Assembly (NCBI GenBank): GCA_903813345.2
Contig: CAIIXF020000003.1
Span: 34,583,000 to 34,646,999, forward strand
Length of the DNA: 64,000 bases
Reading direction: 5' to 3'
Origin: Owenia fusiformis
Lineage: Eukaryota; Annelida; Polychaeta; Sabellida; Oweniidae
Positions 24,482 through 35,639 of the stretch are shown one piece after another. The notes below the pieces were generated by a model. It did not search any database. It saw nothing but the letters and a program-made list of their open reading frames with translations, and had not been told where the DNA came from. A program made the translations under genes and the position numbers. How positions within the stretch are numbered: the stretch's first letter is position 1; every line of letters begins with the position of its first letter.

Positions 24482-25382
24482 GTGCAAGGAGATTGTACCC
24501 TACCTGCTGGTTGTGCAAGGAGATTGTACTCTACCTCCTGGTAGCGCAAGGAGATTGTACCCTACCTCCTGGTAGCGCAAGGAGATTGTACCCTAACTGC
24601 TGGTTGTGCAAGGAGATTGTACCCTAACTGCTGGTTGTGCAAGGAGATTGTACTCTACCTCCTGGTAGCGCAAGGAGATTGTACCCTACCTCCTGGTAGC
24701 GCAAGGAGATTGTACCCTACCTCCTGGTAGCGCAAGGAGATTGTACCCTAACTGCTGGTTGTGCAAGGAGATTGTACCCTACCTGCTGGTAGTGCAAGGA
24801 GATTGTACCCTAACTGCTGGTTGTGCAAGGAGATTGTACCCTAACTGCTGGTTGTGCAAGGAGATTGTACCCTAACTGCTGGTTGTGCAAGGAGATTGTA
24901 CCCTACCTGCTGGTAGTGCAATGAGATTGTACCCTACCTGCTGGTTGTGCAAGGAGATTGTACCCTAACTGCTGGTTGTGCAAGGAGATTGTACCCTACC
25001 TGCTGGTAGTGCAATGAGATTGTACCCTACCTGCTGGTTGTGCAAGGAGATTGTACCCTACCTGCTGCTTGTGCAAAGATATTGTACCCTACCTGCTGGT
25101 AGTGCAAAGAGATTGTACCCTACCTGCTGGTTGTGCAAGGAGATTGTACCCTAACTGCTGGTTGTGCAAGGAGATTGTACCCTACCTGCTGGTAGTGCAA
25201 AGAGATTGTACCCTACCTGCTGGTAGTGCAAAGAGATTGTACCCTACCTGCTGGCATCCTCCGAACGCAGGGTTCCAGACATCATCCACAAAGTTCCTTC
25301 CTTGAAGAAGGAGGTACGAGTTCTGGAGGCCTGTGTTCGGAGGATGACCTGCTGGTAGTGCAAGGAGATTGTACATTACCTG
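24482..25382. repeat. 31-bp minisatellite, about 25 copies
   Basis: The unit contains GCAAGGAGATTGTACCCTAC followed by CTGCTGGTTGT. Variants alternate ACCTGCTGGTAGT, AACTGCTGGTTGT and ACCTCCTGGTAGC. A 92-bp hairpin element interrupts it at 25255-25346, after which one more unit follows. Open frames across it are repeat artefacts. Confidence 0.92.
25255..25346. mobile_element. 92-bp hairpin element inside the 31-bp minisatellite
   Basis: It has 17-bp inverted ends CATCCTCCGAACGCAGG and CCTGTGTTCGGAGGATG. Both sides carry ACCTGCTGG (25246-25254 and 25347-25355), a possible 9-bp target duplication like that of Mutator-type elements. Because ACCTGCTGG is also part of the host repeat, the duplication is not proof on its own. 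Confidence 0.6.
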
Positions 25383-26173
25383 CACACGTGCGAATACGGA
25401 AAATCGTGTTCCGAGCAATAAGTCACAATCTAAAAAATATTTTACAAAATTTGGAACCGGCAGGTGTGACATCTCATAGACACAGCGGTGAGTCTGGCAA
25501 CGCGTCGAACCCCTATAAACATGAATAGTAAATCCGGTGAAACATGTATTAACAATGGGGTTATCTTAATAACGAGTCTTTAATCTAAGCTTTTAATTTA
25601 ATATTTAAATAAAACTAGTCCACCAAACGCAATTCCTTGTTCAATTTATTATATTGACACGCAATGTTCCCATTTACCTTAATAGTAGGTAAGTCTTATT
25701 ACACGACTATGCGCACAAAGTACACTTATTTCTTTATTTTTAAAACCGCTCCATGTTGAAGGTTGTTTGTTGGTGTTCCTTGTGAATATGTTTAACTGTA
25801 TATTTCACAACGCCCTGAGATGTTCACTGTTTTCGATGTTCAACGGTGCAGCAAGCTATGACCACTGCACACGGCTACGATAAAGAACACACGTTAATAT
25901 GGTTAACACTCTTGTTTGGTGACAATCAGCACTGTAAGATACTAGATTGAAAAGCTGCTTCAAAGGACCAACTGGCAAATAACCCTGGTTGTAGATAGGT
26001 AAGCTTAACTAAGTAAGGTTACAATACGTCAAAATATGTTTATGATTTAGAATGAATTGTAAATAGTTATAGTGACATTGTAATGACCCGAGGTCATTAA
26101 CTAACTAATTAACTAACGAGCATAGTGTAAGAAGCCAGATAAAGAAATTGAAAGAAAGTGTGCTAAATTCAAT
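25383..26173. other. Intergenic, no gene seen
   Basis: Unique-looking sequence between the minisatellite and the tRNA-like element. No exon recognised. Confidence 0.4.
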
Positions 26174-26245
26174 GCCCCGCATGGGAATCGAGCCTAGGAC
26201 CCTTGGTTCCGAAGTCTGATGCTCTACCGACTGAGCTAAAGAGGC
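26174..26245 (-). tRNA. tRNA-like sequence, probably a pseudogene or SINE head
   Basis: Read on the minus strand it has a good A box (TAGCTCAGTCGGTAGAGC) and a B box (GGCTCGATTCC). The acceptor ends GCCTCTT/GCGGGGC pair with one mismatch and wobble pairs. The anticodon loop would be CTTCGGA (TCG, Arg), but the anticodon stem TCAGA/ACCAA does not pair and the T stem has mismatches. I therefore regard it as a degraded tRNA or the head of a tRNA-derived SINE, not a working gene. Directly upstream of its minus-strand start, CACTACAGCTGGACTGT occurs twice (26252-26290). Confidence 0.55.
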
Positions 26246-26858
26246 TTAAGCCACTACAGCTGGACTGTCACTACAGCTGGACTGTAGTAGCAACTTGATA
26301 TCAAGGGTCGTTACAACATTAAGACAGGGTGAGAAACAACTTTTTATTATTTACATGCAATCTTAAATTTAATGTATTGTGAAATATTGTTTTAACGGCT
26401 TAATATATTTATAACTAGTCTTATGAAATAGCAATTGTATAAACAGGACGTTGTTTTCCATACTTCTGTTTTCTCTAAGACTTAAAACAATTTACGAATT
26501 TATAAAAATTAGAGTTTACCCAAAAGAAAATAAATCGTTCTTATTTAGGGTGTACAGCCCTTATTAAAAGGATTTCATGAACGACTTAATGGTACAGTTT
26601 TTGATCCAATTTAATATTTCTGATATATTCGAAAAATGTTTTAACAAACTCTGAGATTTTAGTCTTGTATCTCGATCGGATAAAGAGGTTGACTTGAAAA
26701 GAGTATTATGCCAATGTGGCAGTATCAACAACATCGGCCAGGCTATTTAAAAGCTATTACAATACTCTTGTTTAAGGGGGAGTGCATGGATTATTGACTA
26801 TTATTGATTTCATTTGCATTTTCTAGTTGGTTTTGAATTGAAAAGAGTCTTGTTTGCC
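26246..26858. other. 5' region of the carbonic anhydrase gene
   Basis: Should contain the promoter and 5' leader. No distinct promoter element can be pointed out. Confidence 0.3.
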
Positions 26859-26907
26859 ATGAACGTGGGACTTTTCGTCGCATTGGTGCTACCAGTAGCA
26901 GTGCTGG
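26859..26907 (+). CDS. Carbonic anhydrase exon 1 (signal peptide)
   Basis: ATG at 26859 in context TTTGCCATGAAC. It encodes [16 protein letters not shown] plus one base of a Gly codon, a typical cleavable signal peptide. Donor GGTAAGT, phase 1. Confidence 0.85.
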
Positions 26908-29900
26908 GTAAGTAAATTATTTATATGCAATTAAGGGGCATGGGTTGTTAGTGAGAGAACAGTTTAAAATGGTTATATGACAATTATAATACTAAAAATG
27001 AGGCAATTTGGATCATTATTAATTTGTCAATTTCTGCAATTCTTCTAATACTGACGTTAGATCAGTTATCTCAATTGCTTATTAGATAAAAATATTGTAT
27101 GGCAAGTGAAACATTATATGTTCATCGACACGGTTGCTTTCAAATACTTTATAGTCGCTATACACTGATGTGAAACATTATATGTTCATCTACAACATTG
27201 CTTTCAAATACTTTATAGTCGCTATACACTGATGTGAAACATTATATGTTCATCTACAACATTGCTTTCAAATACTTTATAGTCGCTATACACTGATGTG
27301 AAACATTATATGTTCATCGACACGGTTGCTTTCAAATACTTTATAGTCGCTATACACTGATGTGAAACATTATATGTTCATCTACAACATTGCTTTCAAA
27401 TACTTTATAGTCGCTATACACTGATGTGAAACATTATATGTTCATCTACAACATTGCTTTCAAATACTTTATAGTCGCTATACACTGATGTGAAACATTA
27501 TATGTTCATCTACAACATTGCTTTCAAATACTTTATAGTCGCTATACACTGATGTGAAACATTATATGTTCATCTACAACATTGCTTTCAAATACTTTAT
27601 AGTCGCTATACACTGATGTGAAACATTATATGTTCATCTACAACATTGCTTTCAAATACTTTATAGTCGCTATACACTGATGTGAAACATTATATGTTCA
27701 TCGACACGGTTGCTTTCAAATACTTTATAGTCGCTATACACTGATGTGAAACATTATATGTTCATCTACAACATTGCTTTCAAATACTTTATAGTCGCTA
27801 TACACTGATGTGAAACATTATATGTTCATCTACAACATTGCTTTCAAATACTTTATAGTCGCTATACACTGATGTGAAACATTATATGTTCATCGACACG
27901 GTTGCTTTCAAATACTTTATAGTCGCTATACACTGATGTGAAACATTATATGTTCATCGACACGGTTGCTTTCAAATACTTTATAGTCGCTATACACTGA
28001 TGTGAAACATTATATGTTCATCTACAACATTGCTTTCAAATACTTTATAGTCGCTATACACTGATGTGAAACATTATATGTTCATCTACAACATTGCTTT
28101 CAAATACTTTATAGTCGCTATACACTGATGTGAAACATTATATGTTCATCTACAACATTGCTTTCAAATACTTTATAGTCGCTATACACTGATGTGAAAC
28201 ATTATATGTTCATCTACAACATTGCTTTCAAATACTTTATAGTCGCTATACACTGATGTGAAACATTATATGTTCATCTACAACATTGCTTTCAAATACT
28301 TTATAGTCGCTATACACTGATGTGAAACATTATATGTTCACCTACAACATTGCTTTCAAATACTTTATAGTCGCTATACACTGATGTGAAACATTATATG
28401 TTCATCTACAACATTGCTTTCAAATACTTTATAGTCGCTATACACTGATGTGAAACATTATATGTTCATCTACAACATTGCTTTCAAATACTTTATAGTC
28501 GCTATACACTGATGTGAAACATTATATGTTCATCTACAACATTGCTTTCAAATACTTTATAGTCGCTATACACTGATGTGAAACATTATATGTTCATCGA
28601 CACGGTTGCTTTCAAATACTTTATAGTCGCTATACACTGATGTGAAACATTATATGTTCATCTACAACATTGCTTTCAAATACTTTATAGTCGCTATACA
28701 CTGATGTGAAACATTATATGTTCATCTACAACATTGCTTTCAAATACTTTATAGTCGCTATACACTGATGTGAAACATTATATGTTCATCTAAATTTGTA
28801 CAACATTGCTTTCAAATACTTTATAGTCGCTATACACTGATGTGAAACATTATATATTCATCTACAACATTGCTTTCAAATACTTTATAGTCGCTATACA
28901 CTGATGTGAAACATTATATGTTCATCTACAACATTGCTTTCAAATACTTTATAGTCGCTATACACTGATGTGAAACATTATATGTTCATCTACAACATTG
29001 CTTTCAAATACTTTATAGTCGCTATACACTGAATCTGTTGCTGCAACTGAAGCATTTTGCATATTGTAGCCCATATTCCACAAAAACGTGAATTTTTACA
29101 GCGTTTGTAATTAGATGTATGCAAATATAACCCCAATAGAACTGCCTTCGTCGTGCAGCTTAACTCTTTAATAACTTGAATTATATTTATTTCCAGCTTG
29201 GAACTACCAGGACGATGAAGGTAGGTGTAGATATTATATTTCAACTGTTTGTGATTTCCTCCAACTTGTTTACATTTATCAGTTTTTTTATTTGCATAAA
29301 TTGTTTTTTTTCATGTTAACATTTGCACATTTGATTTTGAATAAAATATGAAAATATTTCTGATAGCGAGCCGAACTTTCGCGCCTTCATTTAGAATCAC
29401 TGATTACGGGGCTAGTACCCGTAGCTTGTAGTTACTCTTAAATATACTTATTTTTAATAATGACATACCATTGCATGCAACCTGCTGTTCAGGTATAGGT
29501 ATAGTAGTAGTTTTGGTATAGTAAACTGCTAGGTTCATTACACAACAATATTGGCTAAGTTACAAAGCAAACAATCCAGGTTATTATAACATACAGGTGG
29601 TCGTTCGACAAGTGAGAAAATGGGGAGAAAATATATATGCGGACGTCTGTCTATTTCTAAACTCTTTTAATATCACAGTCAAAATTCCCTTGAAACACTG
29701 TTAAACTTTAACTTATTATTAATTTCTGTGTACTGCAACTTACCCCAAAACAAAGCATCAGGGAGATAAAACTCTTCTTAAGAAAAAATACAACTTTTGC
29801 CAACCGGACTAAGATAAAAATGAAGTCATCAATTTGAGTTAAATGAAGTAGTCATCGGTAATCATGTATACTTGCATAATGATACGGTGATAATCGTGAT

Positions 29901-32900
29901 GGGTTGACGAGGCATGGTCATTATGGGTAGTTAAGTAAGCAACAATTAAACCAGGTGTAAAAGGGTAAGAGGTCCTATTAATTTATGGTCCTACTCTCCA
30001 TTGATTTATATGGTGACCTCTTTCCCTTATTATCTTATACACAATCAGGGCTTTTAAAAAGGGGGACCATAATCCCTAGGAGACCTCCGGTATCGAAAAA
30101 GAACATGTTGAATGATTCATCAAAACATTACGCCTAAATATTCTAAGTATTTGGCATTTACATGGTCTATATTCAAAACATTTGGCATGTCCATGTTCTA
30201 TATTCCAAATATTTGGCATTTACATGGTCTATATTCCAAATATTTGGCATTTACATAGTCTATATTCCAAATATTTGGCATTTACATGGTGTATATTCCA
30301 AATATTTGGCAATTACACGGTCTATATTCAAAATATTTGGCATGTTCATGGTCTATATTTCAAACATTTAATGGCATTTATACATGGTCTATTTTCCAAA
30401 TATTTGGCATTTACATGGTCTATATTCCAAATATTTGGCATTTGCGCGGTCTATATTCAAAATATTTGGCATTTATACATGGTCTATATTTCAAACATTT
30501 AATGGCATTTATACATGGTCTATTTTCCAAATATTTGGCATTTACATGGTCTATATTCCAAATATTTAATGGCATTTATACGGTCTATATTCCAAATATT
30601 TGGCATTTGCGCGGTCTATATTCAAAATATTTGGCATGTTCATGGTCTATATTTCAAACATTTAATGGCATTTATACATGGTCTATTTTCCAAATATTTG
30701 GCATTTACATGGTCTATATTCCAAATATTTAATGGCATTTATACATGGTCTATATTCCAAATATTTGGCATTTATATATGGTCTATATTCCAAATATTTG
30801 GCATTTATATATGGTCTATATTCCAAATATTTGGCATTTATACATGGTCTATATTCCAAATATTTGGCATTTATATATGGTCTATATTCCAAATATTTGG
30901 CATTTATACATGGTCTATATTCCAAATATTTGGCATTTATATATGGTCTATATTCCAAATATTCGGCATTTACACGGTTCATATTCCAAGAGCTGTAAAG
31001 TGTGAGTATAAGGGCTATATACGACTGAAATGACACTTGATTTGTGTTTGCAAGTCCGAATGTTTGAAAGAGCAGACTAAAATGACACTTGATTTGATGT
31101 TTGTAGGTCCGAATGTTTGGAAGAACAGCTATCCAATCTGTGGCAGAAGCCAGCAATCCCCAGTGGACATCGACCCAACAAAGAGTATATTTGAAGCAAA
31201 ACTCAGCTCTCCGTTTGTCTTTGGCAACTATGACAAGCCTTATTCTAGCAAACCTGTCAAGATAAAAAACAATGGACACAGTAGTAAGTCTCATTCCTGT
31301 CATGGGCCCAGGTACATGTATAATCAGGTCAATATCAAAAGTCAAATTGTAGAGGCTGGATGTCCATTAAGAGAGACATCTTTTTCAGGCAATGGGAATT
31401 CGAAGATATTTCAATATAAATAAGGGTTATGTACTGGGAGGTTTTGGATATGGGGTTTATCCAGAGGGAGATATGCATATCTACCTGAGGGACCATAGGG
31501 ACCGAAGGTAGATGTGCATATTTCACGAGGGATGAACCCAATATCCAAACCGACCGTTCATAACTGCTTTATCCTATACCAAGTAGAGTTTTCAGGGGCA
31601 TGTGGCCATTTCAATAGTACAAGGTGTAAAAATAAACAAATCATTCATATGCAAAGTCATTTTATTGCATTTCCACGTTTAAATTTTAAATACATTGATA
31701 ATTTATTTTTTGAAATAAATAAGTGTTGTTTAACAATGTAACAAGAGGATAAATGTATCCAAAAATTTGAAATATGAATTTTCTTTTAATTTAAAAAAAT
31801 TGGAAAAAAGAATTGAAAAAAAATTAAATTTTTTTTTTTAAATGTGAAGTGAAATTACCGGAAGCGGGAAGATATGCACCGAAGCGGAAGATATGTAGGT
31901 TCTGGATATGGAAACCTCAAAATCAAGATACGGGATATATCTTACCAACTTATCTCCCTAAAACTCTACTTGGCATAGGATAAACGCGGAGATATAATGA
32001 TCAATAGAATTGTGAAAATAATATCATAATTCATTCTAACATGGCCAAGCGCCCATTCTGCTATAACGAATATTTTCCACAGGCTCCGTCTGCATAGAGT
32101 GAATACAATTGCTGCAAATAAATTCAAAATTAGCATCTCGAGTACCGTTCGTAACAGTAAAATAAAAACAATGAATTTTCCCATTTAAATCCATGCATTA
32201 TTAAAAATTAATCTTGAAATGAAATCTTTTTTAAATTAATTTATTTAGGAATTCACATAGCTTATGTGTGCCCTTTTCCATAAGAATCATGTGATTATTG
32301 AGTCCAAATTAAAGTTAGCGCAATATTTTGCAGTTGAGGTGGATATTCTGCAATCCGCGGACGTTCCAGTGATTGTCCGTGGTGGAGGACTGCCGGGTAC
32401 ATACCGTGGTGTGCAGCTTCATTTCCATTGGGGAAGCACCAACAACCAAGGATCTGAACACACCGTCAATGGCAGGAAATATCCAATAGAAGTATGTACT
32501 GTACCTTATCTTATTCAGATAGTGATACATTTTTCAAAGGTCTATGCGTTTATGTCTTCTCCCCTTGTCTTTATAGTGCTTTGTTTACATTTAGCTTCAT
32601 ATCGTCCACTACAACACGGACAGATTCAGGGAGTTTGGAGATGCCGTTGCCCAATCGGAAGGTCTTGCAGTGTTGGGAGTTTTCCTTGAAATCACTAAGG
32701 AAGATAACCCTGCACTTTCTCCTATCACCGACGCAATAAAAACGCTTGCAGTTCCGGGTAAGACCACTACAGTAAATACACACATGGCTATGCTCTCCAA
32801 ATATGTTCACTCTCTTTATTCCCATTGAACTGATATAATGAATCAAAAGTATTTTGGTTTGATTTTAATTCAACTGTTTTTCTTCTTTTCAATGTCATTT

Positions 32901-33967
32901 AGGGTCTTCTACATGGTCAACGACTGCTTTGGAACTAGACGAGCTTCTGCCTAAGTCAACACACAAGTTCTACCGTTATAGTGGAAGTCTAACCACTCCA
33001 CCTTGCTTTGAAAGTGTCGTGTGGACAGTCTTCCAAGATCCAGTGGGCATTTCTGAAAATCAGGTATGAACAACGAGGACACCAACCCGACCATATCTAC
33101 CACCTACTATTTTCCAAATGGTCCTAATGTATGAACATTTAAGCAAGAAGTAATCAAAATTGCAACATTAAATGAGTGCAGACTTTGTAAATGAAATATG
33201 TTCAGAGTGTAAAATACATCAGTCCTGTTATAAGTTCTACCCATTTTACAAAAAGGAACGCTATTTACATGATTAACTTCCTTTAAGGAACAAGGGATTT
33301 CATAATTTTAATCTATTACAATTATATGAAACTATTTGAATGATAAATACACGGGGATATCAACAAGTACAAAACCATTCTTAACAAAGTGGGAAAATTG
33401 CTAAATAATATATAAAAGCTTTGAATACTTCTTTGAATAACACACATACTTTTGCCGTTATAATTGAAGCTGATGGAGTTCAGGCGTATGTTTGATAGCG
33501 ATAAGAACCACATGGAGAACAACTACCGACCTCCTTTAAGTATGAATGGTAGAACTCTATACTCCAGCACCTCCACAAAAACAGGTAATATTCTGGTTCA
33601 TTATTGAATATCAAAAGTTATTGTTGACGATGTTTCGCAGACATGAATATTATGTAGATAATATCTTGATATTTTGTAACTGTTACCCGAACTCCCTCTT
33701 CTATTCACTCGATAATACGATCATGCGCATGCGTAACTTTGAAGTATTTAATCAAGACGAATATGGGGATTTACCCTTTGCATTCGTTTGACTTCACTTC
33801 TTAAAAGAGAGCTTCGTCTTCTTTTAGTTAAACTAGACTCTGCACGTGGGGTAATGGGGATTGAATAGGAATCGATATAAAAGACTGTAACAGTGCTACC
33901 ATCTATTCAGTTACTATTAAGGTTCTCTCACTTCAACTTTTGTTTTCTTTTAATTTTAGAGCTTTAA
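26859..33967 (+). CDS. Secreted alpha-carbonic anhydrase, 8 coding exons, 284 aa
   Basis: Zinc enzyme interconverting CO2 and bicarbonate. Exons: 26859-26907, 29197-29220, 31107-31283, 32334-32491, 32595-32757, 32903-33063, 33470-33584, 33960-33967. All introns are GT-AG and the phases join without a break. The N-terminus is a 16-17 residue hydrophobic signal peptide, so the protein enters the secretory pathway. The family start motif ([12 protein letters not shown]), QQSPVDI, the proton-shuttle region NNGHS (His64 equivalent), the zinc ligands in QLHFHWGS and ELHIVHYN (His94, 96, 119 equivalents), the gate Glu in GSEH and the substrate-pocket LTTPPC are all present, so it should be active. 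The length suits a secreted alpha-CA. The predicted end is KTEL from a tiny last exon. Introns 1 and 2 are filled by satellites. Which CA subtype it is cannot be told by eye. Confidence 0.93.
26908..29196. other. Carbonic anhydrase intron 1
   Basis: 2.3-kb intron, of which about 1.9 kb is the 64-bp satellite. Acceptor TTTATTTCCAG. Confidence 0.8.
27116..29031. repeat. 64-bp satellite, about 30 near-identical copies
   Basis: The unit contains GTGAAACATTATATGTTCAT, CTACAACATTGCTTTCAAAT and ACTTTATAGTCGCTATACAC. Two versions exist: CTACAACATTGC (majority) and CGACACGGTTGC (copies 1, 4, 10, 13, 14 and 24). One copy has a 10-base insertion at about 28791. Near-identity of copies indicates recent expansion or homogenisation. 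Each unit holds the small palindrome TATAGTCGCTATA. It lies wholly within intron 1 of the carbonic anhydrase. Confidence 0.97.
29197..29220 (+). CDS. Carbonic anhydrase exon 2 (24-bp microexon)
   Basis: Encodes AWNYQDDE plus one base of Gly, the conserved Trp/Tyr start of the mature alpha-CA domain. Acceptor TTCCAG, donor GGTAGGT, phase 1 on both sides. Confidence 0.88.
29221..31106. other. Carbonic anhydrase intron 2
   Basis: 1.9-kb intron. The 5' half (to about 30140) is unique AT-rich sequence, the 3' half is a minisatellite, and the last 80 bases contain a duplicate of the acceptor region. Confidence 0.75.
30142..30995. repeat. 31-bp then 33-bp minisatellite
   Basis: The unit is close to GGTCTATATTCCAAATATTT plus GGCATTTACAT. 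From 30160 to about 30720 it is mainly 31 bp, with ~37-bp variants carrying AAACATTTAATGGCATTTAT. From about 30745 to 30960 it becomes a regular 33-bp unit. All three forward frames and some reverse frames stay open for 60-170 codons, giving repetitive [24 protein letters not shown] peptides. This is a consequence of the repeat, not evidence for a protein. Confidence 0.93.
31107..31283 (+). CDS. Carbonic anhydrase exon 3
   Basis: Encodes [20 protein letters not shown] through KIKNNGHS, including the QSPVDI motif and the His64-equivalent. Acceptor TTTGTAG, donor AGTAAGT, phase 1. Confidence 0.9.
31284..32333. other. Carbonic anhydrase intron 3
   Basis: Holds a repeat element (about 31437-31985). 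Acceptor ATATTTTGCAG. Confidence 0.75.
31437..31985. mobile_element. Dispersed element, copy in intron 3
   Basis: CGAGGGATGAACCCAATATC to about 31590 and GATACGGGATATATCTTACC to CTTGGCATAGGATA (about 31925-31982) match, in reverse orientation, 35640-35880. The intron copy carries about 200 extra AT-rich bases in the middle. Its outer part also has inverted GGATATGGGGTTTATCC and GGATGAACCCAATATCC. Confidence 0.65.
32334..32491 (+). CDS. Carbonic anhydrase exon 4 (first two zinc ligands)
   Basis: Encodes [13 protein letters not shown] through [14 protein letters not shown] supplies two zinc histidines and GSEHTVNG the gate Glu. Donor GAAGTATGT, phase 0. Confidence 0.94.
32595..32757 (+). CDS. 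Carbonic anhydrase exon 5 (third zinc ligand)
   Basis: Encodes [11 protein letters not shown] through IKTLAVP plus one base. The first His is the third zinc ligand. [11 protein letters not shown] is the usual core strand. Acceptor ACATTTAG, donor GGTAAGA. Confidence 0.94.
32903..33063 (+). CDS. Carbonic anhydrase exon 6
   Basis: Encodes [17 protein letters not shown] through [17 protein letters not shown] carries the Thr199-equivalent that orients zinc hydroxide. Donor CAGGTATGA, phase 0. Confidence 0.94.
33470..33584 (+). CDS. Carbonic anhydrase exon 7
   Basis: Encodes [11 protein letters not shown] through [19 protein letters not shown] and KT plus one base. NNYRPP is the conserved C-terminal motif. 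Its acceptor (TATAATTGAAG) has a weak pyrimidine tract. Donor GGTAATA; if unspliced the frame would end nine codons later. Confidence 0.88.
33960..33967 (+). CDS. Carbonic anhydrase exon 8, coding part (predicted)
   Basis: After TTTTAATTTTAG the sequence AGCTTTAA completes Glu, adds Leu and stops, giving a C-terminal KTEL. The exon is placed by a good acceptor and matching phase only, so it is less certain than the others. Confidence 0.5.
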
Positions 33968-34005
33968 CATGGAAGGTGAACTTGACTTAAGGCACTTATC
34001 ACTTA

Positions 34006-34225
34006 CAATGGCGGATCCAGAAGCTAACAAGAGGACCCAAATTTCAGATCAGGCAAAAATATCCGGGCCACTATTCCATAAATAGTCCCAAATTTTGATA
34101 ATTTGAGGCCCGTTGATAAAAAGGTCCAAAAATGCAAAAGTTATGCCCAAGAATGGGCACTAATGGAGCCCATACAAAATCTCCGGGCCCAAAATATTTC
34201 TTTTCTGGTCCCACCAAATGGGGAG
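34006..34225. mobile_element. Partial MITE, CAATGGCGGATCC end
   Basis: The start CAATGGCGGATCCAGAAGC matches the CACTGGCGGATC terminus of the 333-bp family. GGGCCCAAAATATTTCTTT and ATTTTGATAATTTGAGGCCC match its interior. The far terminus is lost or diverged. It lies 39 bp after the predicted carbonic anhydrase stop, so it is probably inside the 3' UTR. Confidence 0.65.
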
Positions 34226-35639
34226 GGTCTGCTTTTGTCAGAAACGTATTACTCAAGTAAAATGTGGACATTGAGAGAATGTTGTAAGTTGTGTATGTAA
34301 CATAAAACTTGAAATGATAGAGACATGACATCACGGTTTGTATTAATGTTGCTGCAAATATCCTTTAACAATACATGGACGAGTGGTATTAGGGAGGTTT
34401 CGCATAACGCGTTTATCCGTATCAGTAACGAATCCAACTATTTTGCGAATCAGTTCCTTTAACCCGCTGTACGTAACCTCTACTGTGTACATCTCTTGAC
34501 TTATATATCGCCTAACTTTACATTATGTAATATAGACATAACATTATATGGTCCGGGAAAATGTAATTGGCTAACTAGTATTTCAATATAGATAATAAAA
34601 ACAAAATAGTTAAAAAATAAATAATACGTTTGTATATTTTTAGAATAATATGAAATACCAAGTTATCAATCAATGCATATTAAAAGTACAATACAAATTA
34701 GTAGTAAACTACCAGACTTTGTTAAAAAATATGGTAAAAAGGTTGATAATGAATAGAGTGACTCATAATATTATTAATGTGTCTTTAAATCAAAATTTAC
34801 GTCATTACGATGATAAAACAAATATACAGCAATGTGATGTGTTCAATAATAAGATCTTATGTGAGACATGAAATGTCACATGGGGAGTTAATGGTACAAT
34901 GGTTTTGACCTAACTTTCTTACATTTTCATATCATTTTTTATATTTCCACAAGTTATACACAATCGATTTCGAAGGGCCACGCAACTATTTTTTATTAAC
35001 AGAGGGTAAAACAAATATAACTGCATTTTGAGTCACATTTCCAATAATTCCTTAAAATGGAGCTTCATCCACGCGTACCCCAAAAGAGACTCTGCCTCAA
35101 TGAACGCCAATTAATTTGTTCCTACAAAGTTCCTCAAGCCTTTTCCTATACTCCCCTCCATAGGATATTTCCTACACTCCCCCCATACGTGTGTTCCTAA
35201 ACCCCCGTCCTCTCCATAGGTTTGGGTCATTCCTAATCATATTAAGTGAGTCATTCGGAGGCTTGATTCAAAAGTGGACTCCCAGTTGTCATATTAATAA
35301 GGGGGAGTACACCTTTTTAGAAAGTTGCGATACAATTAGCACGCATACAGAAGCGTCACACATGTTAAATTATAAATAAAACACCATATAAGTTTATTAT
35401 GCAAAGTAAAATACAACTTAGAAAATACTTAAGTACACTCATATAAGTGATTCGATATTATGTACATCCAATACTAGTTACGTTAGAATAGTCATATAAG
35501 TGATGCAATATTATGTCATCAAATACTAGTTTTGAAAACTGTACACTCGTCATTACAATGCAAAATATTGAACATTAAATACAACATTTAGTTTTGTAAG
35601 TATACTCGTTATAGTGATGCGATGTTATAAATATCAGAT
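34226..35639. other. Intergenic, no gene seen
   Basis: AT-rich. A short C-rich repeat CCTACACTCCCCYCCATA lies at about 35145-35220. The open frames at 34249-34437 and 34650-34871 show no motif and are not annotated. Confidence 0.4.

Noticed and set aside
27116-29031. CRISPR-like regular repeat
   Set aside because: Units are contiguous with no unique spacers, in an intron of an animal gene; it is a tandem satellite.
30142-31345. Long open frames in both directions across the 30-kb repeat
   Set aside because: They arise because 31- and 33-bp repeats lack stops; no signal, no domain, and the reverse frame runs through carbonic anhydrase exon 3.
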